Positions 1-6,492 of a stretch of 33,054 nt of DNA are shown here, piece by piece. The translations under genes were made by a program, and so were the position numbers. A model generated the notes under the pieces. The model saw only the letters and a list, made by a program, of their open reading frames with translations, did no database searches and was not told the DNA's origin. Numbering within the stretch: the stretch's first letter is position 1; each line of letters opens with the position of its first letter. The stretch covers positions 1 through 33,054 of the forward strand of contig JAOACQ010000093.1 of NCBI GenBank assembly GCA_026417755.1. Reading direction: 5' to 3'. Source of the stretch: Brevinematales bacterium. GTDB lineage: Bacteria > Spirochaetota > Brevinematia > Brevinematales > JAOACQ01.

Positions 1-30
1 CGTGGGCTCGGAGATGTGTATAAGAGACAG
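1..30. other. Nextera (Tn5) sequencing adapter remnant
   Basis: The 30 bases match the 3' part of the Illumina Nextera read-2 transposase adapter. Positions 12-30 are the 19-bp Tn5 mosaic end (AGATGTGTATAAGAGACAG), and positions 1-11 continue into the read-2-specific part. Genomic sequence starts at base 31. The in-frame ATG at 16-18, which reads MYKRQ, lies inside the adapter and is an artefact. Confidence 0.97.
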
Positions 31-960
31 GGTATATACAACATACTATTAAACTTTCCAGATCTCACTATAAGCTGGGAAAGCTCAATGTTACCTATTC
101 ACTTCTCTCTCACAGGATATGATAACTTAAAATACGATGAAGACTTAAATGACTATTTCAGATATAGTGGTGGAAGTGTTGATTTATGGTATGTCTTTAA
201 TTCAGATTCTCCAAATAAATACTTAAAAATTGGAGAAAGAATTAATTACAATAGAACTTTATTAGATATAAAATACTTATTAAATATAGCAAGAATTCAT
301 CCTTACGAATGGGAATTTGTTTATTCACAATATTTAATATTTACAACATATTCAAAAATTGCACTATATTCAATGTATCATCCTTATAGACTTTATGACT
401 CAATGAGAGGGATTGAAATAAATGCCTATTTTGACTACTATACTTCTCTCACAAATGATCGTGGAGTTAACACAAATAGTTACAAAATAGAAGCTGGACT
501 TGAGTACTATCCATATTTTATCCCATCAATATTAAATATTTATGGTGGTTACAGTATAGAAAAATCCTATAGACTATCAAAGAATAATCGATTTGAAGAA
601 AATCATTTCCTCAAAATGAAAGAGTACATTTCAAACACTAATTCGTCTGATTGGTATATTGGAAGTGATATAAGCCTGAGATTACTCAACTTTGAGATTC
701 AACAGGGACCTACTTTTATTCCATTCTTATTCTTTAATAGATTATTTTTAACTGCTGGTTACAGGAATGCATATCTCAATGAAGAATATTATCACACAGC
801 ATATTCAAGAATAAATTTAGTAATGCCCTTTCTAGGTGGTTCGGGAGGACTTTCTTCATACAAACTCACTATGTTTTTTGAAGGTTATTATGCAATTAAT
901 GACAACAGATTTGGATATAACTGGAGCATAGATTTTTTAAAACAATTTGATGTAGAATAG
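31..960 (+). CDS. C-terminal part of an outer-membrane beta-barrel-like protein (5' truncated)
   Basis: The open frame enters from the contig end at base 31 and gives about 309 residues; the true start is missing. The protein is very rich in Tyr, Phe, Ile and Asn, with alternating polar and aromatic stretches typical of amphipathic beta-strands (for example YKIEAGLEYYPYF and YNWSIDFLKQF near the end). There is no recognisable enzymatic motif and no long hydrophobic helix. I read it as an outer-membrane barrel or the barrel portion of a larger surface protein, but the family is not recognised. It ends 16 bp before the adenylate cyclase gene, which has its own good ribosome site, so the two are probably cotranscribed. 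The missing N-terminus could hold a different domain. Confidence 0.6.
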   Translation, partial: GIYNILLNFPDLTISWESSMLPIHFSLTGYDNLKYDEDLNDYFRYSGGSVDLWYVFNSDSPNKYLKIGERINYNRTLLDIKYLLNIARIHPYEWEFVYSQYLIFTTYSKIALYSMYHPYRLYDSMRGIEINAYFDYYTSLTNDRGVNTNSYKIEAGLEYYPYFIPSILNIYGGYSIEKSYRLSKNNRFEENHFLKMKEYISNTNSSDWYIGSDISLRLLNFEIQQGPTFIPFLFFNRLFLTAGYRNAYLNEEYYHTAYSRINLVMPFLGGSGGLSSYKLTMFFEGYYAINDNRFGYNWSIDFLKQFDVE

Positions 961-976
961 GACATCGGAGGAAAAT

Positions 977-3742
977 ATGAAAAATAAATATATTATCTTT
1001 TATATTCTTACTATAGTCATAGTTTTAATTTCCTCATTTTTGTTTTTTAATAGAAACAGATTTTCAAAAGGAATATTCGATACCATATTTAAGTTTAACA
1101 GCCCATATTTAGTAGAAAGTGATAATGAAAACAATCTATACCTTTTAGACAATCGTTCAAAAAGAATCTCAAAAATAGATATAAATGGAAAAATTGACTT
1201 TGTCATAGAAGGTGGTAAAAGAAACAAAGAAGATATATATCTCGTTTTAGATATGAAGGTTCATAATAATTACCTTTACGTCGTTAATGTAATTGTTGAT
1301 CTTGTAGATGGATATGCTGGAATTTATGAAATAAAACGATATAATAATAAAGGTAAATATGATAAAACGCTTTTCAGATACATAAGAAGTAAAGAGGAAC
1401 GATTAAGTAGAGAAGGAGAAATAATAGCTGGAACACTTCAAATAGTTGATGATTATATTTATTATGTATTTTACAAAAAAGATAGCGGAAGTGTTCTCTA
1501 TAAACAAAATATAAACACAGGTGAAAAAATTGCAGTAATCTCAATCCCAGAAAAACTTACTGCTATAAGCATGAGTGGTATAGAACCTGGAAATATTTAT
1601 CTCTCTAAACTCAATGGTAAAATATATCAGATTGATAAAAATGGTAAATTAAGAGAATTCTTCTATATTTCTCCATTTTCCCTTAAAGCTCCTTGGGGAA
1701 TTAATTTTGATAAAGAAGGCAACATTTATGTATCAGATATAAAATCACAGGGAATATATAAAATATCAAAGACAAAAAAACTTGAAGAACTTACATCTTT
1801 TGAAAAGATAAAAAAGGAAGGTTATGTCGTAGATAATGTTATACTAAGATATTTCTCTATAAATCCAAAAAATGGAATTCTATATATAGTAGATGAATAT
1901 AATGACTCAATTTTAGGTTTCTCAAAGGATGGAAAGTTAGAAAATATTGTCTTTAGTGCAAGAATGCCCGGAATTTTTGTTTTCTTTAACATTTTATTAT
2001 GGTTATTACTTATTACGGATATTATATTGATAATTTTAACCTTATGGTATTTTTATCAAAATATAATAAATAAAAGAATATCTTTGATTGTTAAAATGAT
2101 TTTCACGTTAATCCCGATAGTTATTGTCTCAATAATTGTTATATCCTTCAGAATATATGGAGATTTATACAAAAGGCAAGCAGAAAGTCTTTACAATAAC
2201 GTCGCAATGATCGCTCAAATTGCGTCTGAAAAGATAGATGGTAATGCACTTGAAAGGATAAATGAGCCAAAAGATTTTATGGGGGCTGACTACAACAAAA
2301 TTTTAAATCAAATGCACGCAATTATGAATGACAATGCAGACCCATGGAATGCACTTCCATATTCTAGAATATATAGAGTTTTTAATAACTTATTCTATAT
2401 CACTTGTGATTGGTCATCAAGATATGGAGTATTTTATCCCTACCCTTACGCCACAGATGTTCATAAAAACGCGTATTATAAAGGTCAAATTGGTTATACG
2501 AGATATACTGATTTTGATAGTGACTTGATTGTAGGAGTTGCACCAATTAAAAATAAACTTGGCAAGATAGTAGGTGTTTATGAAGTAATTATCGATGGAT
2601 ATGTAATGGATGAGGTCAACACTATATTTAAAAGACAGCTTTATCAAGGTTTAACCGTATCTATTATAATATTCTTAGCAATTTCTGTTGGGTTTATTCT
2701 TTTGCTTATGATGTCATTGAGAAAATTAAGAGACGCTATAAAAAGTATTTCAAGTGGGAAATGGGACACCACCATAAATATAACAAGCCATGATGAAGTT
2801 GGTGATCTTGGGGAAGGATTTAACATAATGGCTGGTTATATAAGAAATTATATAAATGAAATAACTGAATTAAACAAAGTATACTTCAAGTTTGTTCCCA
2901 ATGAATTTCTTAAATTTTTAGGCAAATCCAATATTACCGATTTAAGACTTGGAGATCAGGTTCAAAAAGATATGACTATACTATTTTCAGATATTCGTTC
3001 TTTCACAAGTTTATCCGAAACAATGTCTCCAGAAGACAATTTCAATTTTATAAATGCTTACTTAAGAAGAGTAGGTCCTCTCATCAGAAAAAATAGAGGT
3101 TTTATAGACAAATATATTGGAGACGCTATAATGGCTTTGTTTCCTGAAAATGTTGAAGACGGCCTTATAGCCGGTATAGAAATGAGGCAAAAACTCTATG
3201 ATTATAATGAAAAAAGGAAAAAAACAGGTTATGTCCCAATTGATATAGGTGTCGGAATAAACTGTGGAAAGATAATGCTTGGTATAATAGGAGAAGAAGA
3301 AAGAATGGATGGCACGGTGATTTCTGATAGTGTTAACCTTGCCTCAAGGCTTGAAGGTTTAACAAAACATTATGGAGCTGGTATTATAATAAGTGAAAAT
3401 GTGATGAATGAAATATCAAATTTTGATAATAAATACTCATATAGATTTTTAGACAAAGTAAAAGTAAAAGGTAAAACAAAACCAATTTCAATATATGAAG
3501 TACTTGATGGTTGCATGGATGAAGAAAAAGATAAAAAAATTAAAACAAAAGATGATTTCTTAAAAGCTATCGAATTATATTACAACAAAAAACTCGAAGA
3601 AGCCTTAAAAATATTTAACAAAATTCTCAAGGCAAACACAGAAGATAAAGCTATAACTTTATACATAAAGAGATGTGAAAATTACCTGAAATATGGTTTA
3701 CCTGAAGGCTGGGAAGGAGTAGAATCTATCACTGAGAAATAG
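977..3742 (+). CDS. Membrane class III adenylate cyclase with NHL-like propeller and HAMP domain
   Basis: This 921-residue protein probably makes cAMP from ATP at the cytoplasmic face. Order seen: TM1 about 4-23; an NHL/SMP-30-like beta-propeller about 35-325 with repeated 'LYVVN', 'IYLSK' and 'IYVSD' blades; TM2 about 332-360; TM3 about 366-393; a second extracytoplasmic region about 394-557, perhaps Cache-like; TM4 about 558-580; HAMP about 580-633; cyclase domain about 660-840. The catalytic set looks complete: metal aspartates D672 (FSDIRSFT) and D716 (YIGDAIMALF), adenine-selecting K712 and D784, and N787 and R791 in VNLASRLE. A TPR-like helical pair and a PEGWEGV tail follow at about 855-910. 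The start is fixed by GGAGG 8 bases upstream. queH begins 2 bp after the stop. The ligand of either sensor is unknown. Confidence 0.9.
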   Translation: MKNKYIIFYILTIVIVLISSFLFFNRNRFSKGIFDTIFKFNSPYLVESDNENNLYLLDNRSKRISKIDINGKIDFVIEGGKRNKEDIYLVLDMKVHNNYLYVVNVIVDLVDGYAGIYEIKRYNNKGKYDKTLFRYIRSKEERLSREGEIIAGTLQIVDDYIYYVFYKKDSGSVLYKQNINTGEKIAVISIPEKLTAISMSGIEPGNIYLSKLNGKIYQIDKNGKLREFFYISPFSLKAPWGINFDKEGNIYVSDIKSQGIYKISKTKKLEELTSFEKIKKEGYVVDNVILRYFSINPKNGILYIVDEYNDSILGFSKDGKLENIVFSARMPGIFVFFNILLWLLLITDIILIILTLWYFYQNIINKRISLIVKMIFTLIPIVIVSIIVISFRIYGDLYKRQAESLYNNVAMIAQIASEKIDGNALERINEPKDFMGADYNKILNQMHAIMNDNADPWNALPYSRIYRVFNNLFYITCDWSSRYGVFYPYPYATDVHKNAYYKGQIGYTRYTDFDSDLIVGVAPIKNKLGKIVGVYEVIIDGYVMDEVNTIFKRQLYQGLTVSIIIFLAISVGFILLLMMSLRKLRDAIKSISSGKWDTTINITSHDEVGDLGEGFNIMAGYIRNYINEITELNKVYFKFVPNEFLKFLGKSNITDLRLGDQVQKDMTILFSDIRSFTSLSETMSPEDNFNFINAYLRRVGPLIRKNRGFIDKYIGDAIMALFPENVEDGLIAGIEMRQKLYDYNEKRKKTGYVPIDIGVGINCGKIMLGIIGEEERMDGTVISDSVNLASRLEGLTKHYGAGIIISENVMNEISNFDNKYSYRFLDKVKVKGKTKPISIYEVLDGCMDEEKDKKIKTKDDFLKAIELYYNKKLEEALKIFNKILKANTEDKAITLYIKRCENYLKYGLPEGWEGVESITEK

Positions 3743-3744
3743 CT

Positions 3745-4362
3745 ATGAAAGAAAATTTAATATTACATACCTGTTGTGCACCATGCTTATCTCAATGCCT
3801 AATGGTGCTAACCAGAAATGAACCATACGAAAAAATTCTTGAAGAAATGCCTGATTTTGAAATTTTTATCTTTTTTTATAATCCAAATATATTTTCTTAC
3901 GAAGAATATTTAAAAAGAAAAAATGAGGTTATAAGATTTATTGATATTTTTAATAAGGAATTTAAATTAAACATAACAATTTTTTCTGATAGATATATGG
4001 AAGAAAGAAAAAAATGGTATAATGTAACAGAAAAATATAAAAATGAACCAGAAAAAGGTTTAAGATGTTCTCTGTGTTATGAATTCAGGTTACTCGAAAC
4101 TTTTAATTTAGCAGAGAAATATAAGATAAAAAATATTGCAACTACACTTACATTAAGCCCTTTAAAGAACACAAAAAAAATTAATGAAATTGGAACAAAA
4201 TTATCAAATATCTTCAATATTAAGTATATCAAAAGTGACTTCAAGAAAAACGATGGGTTTAAAAAATCAATAGAACTTTCGAGAAAATATAACCTTTATA
4301 GACAAGATTTTTGTGGTTGTGAATGGTCTAATAAAAAAATTAATCATTTTGATATTCTATAA
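3745..4362 (+). CDS. queH: Epoxyqueuosine reductase QueH
   Basis: QueH (formerly DUF208) reduces epoxyqueuosine to queuosine in tRNA, the last step of the pathway, and replaces the unrelated QueG in many bacteria. The 205 residues carry the family signatures: HTCCAPC at 8-14, a CSLCYEFRL block near 107-116, and YRQDFCGC near the C-terminus with Cys190 and Cys192. These cysteines are expected to bind the Fe-S and metal centres. Length is normal. The gene follows the cyclase stop by 2 bp and has no strong ribosome site of its own, which suggests translational coupling. Its last 23 bp overlap the convergent STAS gene. QueC, an early enzyme of the same pathway, lies about 10 kb away. Confidence 0.92.
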   Translation: MKENLILHTCCAPCLSQCLMVLTRNEPYEKILEEMPDFEIFIFFYNPNIFSYEEYLKRKNEVIRFIDIFNKEFKLNITIFSDRYMEERKKWYNVTEKYKNEPEKGLRCSLCYEFRLLETFNLAEKYKIKNIATTLTLSPLKNTKKINEIGTKLSNIFNIKYIKSDFKKNDGFKKSIELSRKYNLYRQDFCGCEWSNKKINHFDIL

Positions 4363-4651
4363 AACTTAATTCAGCATTATCAATAATTCTTTTTACAACA
4401 TCTGTAGGATTCTTTAAAATCAACTTTCTACCTTTTGAATCGTTATACTTACCTGCCATAATAAGAAGACTTATAGCCGCAGAATCTATATAATTCACTT
4501 TTTTCAAATCAAAGACAAAGTGGGAAGTTTTATTAGTAGCAATATCTTTTTCTATCTCTACTTTTATATTGTTAAGAAAAAATATTGTGAAATCCCCCTC
4601 TATTACATACTCTGTAGCATTATTTGGTAACACATTTCTGTTATATTTCAT
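4340..4651 (-). CDS. STAS-domain protein, SpoIIAA-like anti-anti-sigma factor
   Basis: A single-domain STAS protein of 103 residues. The motif NYIDSAAISLL places Ser57 at the position that is phosphorylated in SpoIIAA/RsbV-type antagonists, preceded by the usual Asp. The following 'GRKLILKNPTDVVKRIIDNAEL' region, read in pieces, matches the conserved second half of the fold. In the known family the unphosphorylated form releases a sigma factor or effector from a kinase-type anti-sigma factor. No such kinase is encoded nearby. A strong ribosome site (GGGGAGG) precedes ATG 4651, and a consensus promoter lies just upstream. MlaB, also a STAS protein, is an alternative role, but the mla genes are far away and the DSAA motif favours the SpoIIAA type. 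Confidence 0.88.
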   Translation of the reverse strand: MKYNRNVLPNNATEYVIEGDFTIFFLNNIKVEIEKDIATNKTSHFVFDLKKVNYIDSAAISLLIMAGKYNDSKGRKLILKNPTDVVKRIIDNAELSFIEYQND

Positions 4652-4678
4652 ACATCCTCCCCTTAATTATGTATATTC

Positions 4679-4707
4679 ATTATAAATAAAATCTCGTATT
4701 TTTTCAA
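4679..4707 (-). promoter_or_regulatory. Sigma70-like promoter of the STAS gene
   Basis: On the minus strand: -35 TTGAAA (4707-4702), 17-bp spacer, -10 TATAAT (4684-4679). The -10 is a perfect match. The predicted start near 4672 leaves a leader of about 20 nt containing GGGGAGG before ATG 4651. Confidence 0.75.
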
Positions 4708-4738
4708 TAAATTCTTTAAAAAATTTTTGACAACTTAT

Positions 4739-4767
4739 TTGACTTTTTAACCATTTACTTATAAACT
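4739..4767 (+). promoter_or_regulatory. Candidate promoter of the YbjN-domain gene
   Basis: -35 TTGACT (4739-4744), 17-bp spacer, -10 TAAACT (4762-4767). Transcription would start near 4774, exactly where the inverted repeats of the leader begin. A second TTGACA at 4727-4732 has no good partner hexamer. Confidence 0.5.
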
Positions 4768-4773
4768 ATTAAA

Positions 4774-4816
4774 GTTATTTATCCATCTCTTAAATAACCT
4801 TTCAAAGGATAAATAA
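4774..4816 (+). promoter_or_regulatory. Leader with overlapping, mutually exclusive inverted repeats
   Basis: Three complementary segments precede the YbjN-domain gene. Segment A (4774-4784, GTTATTTATCC) can pair with B (4791-4798, TAAATAAC; 8 bp, 9-nt loop) or with C (4807-4816, GGATAAATAA; 10 bp, 22-nt loop), but not both. A separate CCTTTCAAAGG palindrome spans 4798-4808. The ribosome site AGGAGG is at 4829-4834. This is seen directly; a switch function is inference, and the elements could instead be protein operators. Confidence 0.5.
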
Positions 4817-4839
4817 TATTCCATCCATAGGAGGAAAAA

Positions 4840-5241
4840 ATGAGTGATGTCTTAACATTTGATGAAAATGAAGTTCAAAAACTTTTAGAAGAAAATGGCT
4901 ATGAATGTAACAAACTTGACAAGGGCTTTATAGCAAAACAAAAAGGTTGTTGGCCACTTTATGTGGTAGTAGAACCTAAGTTTGATGAGGTACATTTTTA
5001 TACATATTTCACATCAAAACCAAACAATAACAGAGGCGCTTTTCTCGAAGCAATAAATAACTACAACAGAAGAACAACTCTCACAACATTCAAACTTGAT
5101 GATGATGGCAATAGTTTCGTTGTTCGTGCACTACCTTGTAGGGGTGGACTATTCAAAAAGCAACTCCTCCAGCTAATTAAAGAAGGCGATATTGAAATAA
5201 ATACCTTTGCACCAGAATTTTTAACTAACTTTGTTGAATAA
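4840..5241 (+). CDS. YbjN-domain protein
   Basis: A 133-residue soluble protein with the YbjN / type III secretion chaperone-like pattern: an N-terminal helix (VQKLLEENGYECNKLD), then strands ending in 'PLYVVVEPKFDEVHFYTYF', a helix with 'EAINNYNRRTTLTTFKLDDDG', and a final helix bundle. The family's molecular role is poorly known; E. coli YbjN affects motility and stress responses. There is no signal peptide. The start is supported by AGGAGG 5 bases upstream of ATG. The gene has its own promoter and an unusually structured leader. Its last 17 bp overlap the convergent glycosylase gene. It could instead be called a type III secretion chaperone-like protein, but no secretion genes are present here. 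Confidence 0.75.
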   Translation: MSDVLTFDENEVQKLLEENGYECNKLDKGFIAKQKGCWPLYVVVEPKFDEVHFYTYFTSKPNNNRGAFLEAINNYNRRTTLTTFKLDDDGNSFVVRALPCRGGLFKKQLLQLIKEGDIEINTFAPEFLTNFVE

Positions 5242-5956
5242 ATTGTGCAAAACTCTGTGCATTTTTGTGCAAATAGGCACAATTTTCATTGAAACTACAG
5301 TTATTGCAAAGAGGTCTTTTTTTGCACAAATTTTTGCCAAATTCTACTATTAAAGCATGATATTCTTTGTATAAATTGCTACTTTGAGGAAGATTTTTTT
5401 CAAACAAATCCCTTATAGTTTCATATTCACTATTCTCAGGGAAAAATCCAAGTCTTGAAAAAATTCTTTTTGTATAGGCATCAACAACAAAAACAGGCTT
5501 ATTAAACCCATAAAGCACTATAGAATCTGCTGTCTCATAACCTATACCCCATAGAGAAAGAAACTTTTGCCTTAAGTCATAAACGGAGAGTTTTTTTAAT
5601 TCAGAAATTTTATTATTTAACAAAAAAGAACACAAAATTTTAAGTTTTTTTGCTTTTTGGTTAAAATATCCAGCTGATTTAATTAACTGGGAAAGTTTAC
5701 TGTTTTCGATTTCACTTATTTTATATGGAGAAAAAATATTGTTCTCCTTAAGGTTTATAATCGCCACAATGACATTTGTCCAGCTAGTATTCTGTGTAAG
5801 AATAGCCCCAATCATTATCTCAAATATTTCTTCATCTGTTCTTTCTCTCTCCATAAATTCTTTTTTATAAACACATTCTCTTCCTTCTATAATAGGCCAC
5901 CAGTTCTGTTCTCCATAAAAATCCACTAAAAGATTATAAATATCTATCAATTTCAT
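5225..5956 (-). CDS. HhH-GPD DNA glycosylase of the endonuclease III-related (MagIII) group
   Basis: This 243-residue base-excision repair protein has the helix-hairpin-helix LWGIGYETADSI at 135-146 and the catalytic aspartate D159 in VVDAYTKRI. An Fe-S cluster motif follows: Cys211, 217, 220, 226, spaced C-x5-C-x2-C-x5-C. Endonuclease III has Lys where this protein has Glu141 (GYETAD), so the lyase activity of true Nth is not expected. The GxETAD form fits the COG2231 group, which includes Helicobacter MagIII, a 3-methyladenine glycosylase. That substrate is inferred, not shown. The N-terminal GAILTQNTSW is also typical. AAGGA lies about 8 bases before ATG 5956. Confidence 0.87.
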   Translation of the reverse strand: MKLIDIYNLLVDFYGEQNWWPIIEGRECVYKKEFMERERTDEEIFEIMIGAILTQNTSWTNVIVAIINLKENNIFSPYKISEIENSKLSQLIKSAGYFNQKAKKLKILCSFLLNNKISELKKLSVYDLRQKFLSLWGIGYETADSIVLYGFNKPVFVVDAYTKRIFSRLGFFPENSEYETIRDLFEKNLPQSSNLYKEYHALIVEFGKNLCKKRPLCNNCSFNENCAYLHKNAQSFAQFIQQS

Positions 5957-5967
5957 AATACTTTTCC

Positions 5968-5996
5968 TTGATATTTAGAAAAAAAAGCTATAAAAT
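5968..5996 (+). promoter_or_regulatory. Sigma70-like promoter of dciA
   Basis: -35 TTGATA (5968-5973), 17-bp spacer, -10 TAAAAT (5991-5996), with a predicted start near 6003. The -35 includes the TTG that would otherwise be read as an upstream start codon of dciA, which supports the downstream start at 6028. Confidence 0.65.
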
Positions 5997-6027
5997 AATT
6001 GATAATTATAACTTAAAGGGGTATTTT

Positions 6028-6492
6028 TTGTCAAAGATAAAAAGTCTCACACTTGGAATAAAAAATTTTTTTAATAGTTATTCTGACAAAAATCTGATTT
6101 TACTTGGAATAATCCAGAAAAACTGGAGAAAAATTGTTGGGGACGCTATATATTTTCATTCTCTCCCCTATAAAATAAGTAACAATAGGCTATTTGTTTA
6201 TGTAAACGATAATATATGGGTTAATGAACTTGCTATAAACCATGATGAAATAAAAAATAAAATTAGTAACTATACAAAAACAAATAAAATAGAAAAGATT
6301 TTCTTTAAGTTTAATCCAGAAATTAAAATAATTGAAAAAAAGAAAGAAATAGAAAAACCCAAAAAATTAATTCTCTCACAAGAAAAAGAAAAAGAGATAG
6401 ATAATTTAGTTTCAAAAATAGAAGATCCGATTTTGAAAGACGCACTAAAACACTATTTTGTCCAGATTTCTTTAATAGAAAAGGACAACTAA
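6028..6492 (+). CDS. dciA: DciA/DUF721-type protein, candidate loader of the DnaB helicase
   Basis: The region with W-x3-VGD-A-x3-HS-P (KNWRKIVGDAIYFHSLPYK) followed by 'NRLFVYVNDNIWVNELAINH' matches the DUF721/DciA pattern. DciA is the ancestral bacterial loader of DnaB at the origin; DnaB itself is encoded at 19747-21147. I choose TTG 6028 as the start, giving 154 residues, because AAAGGGG sits 7 bases upstream. The frame remains open back to TTG 5968, but that codon is part of a good -35 element. The C-terminal third is rich in Lys and Glu and probably helical or disordered. The stop overlaps the convergent ktrB stop by 4 bp (CTAA read from both strands). Confidence 0.8.
   Translation: MSKIKSLTLGIKNFFNSYSDKNLILLGIIQKNWRKIVGDAIYFHSLPYKISNNRLFVYVNDNIWVNELAINHDEIKNKISNYTKTNKIEKIFFKFNPEIKIIEKKKEIEKPKKLILSQEKEKEIDNLVSKIEDPILKDALKHYFVQISLIEKDN

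Noticed and set aside
12-30. Tn5 transposon end at the left edge
   Set aside because: The 19-bp mosaic end is preceded by the Nextera read-2 sequence and lies at the contig end, so it is library adapter and not a natural mobile element.
4652-4839. CRISPR-like or tandem repeat array in the STAS-ybjN gap
   Set aside because: The repeats are inverted and overlapping and not regularly spaced direct repeats; two promoters and a structured leader explain the region.
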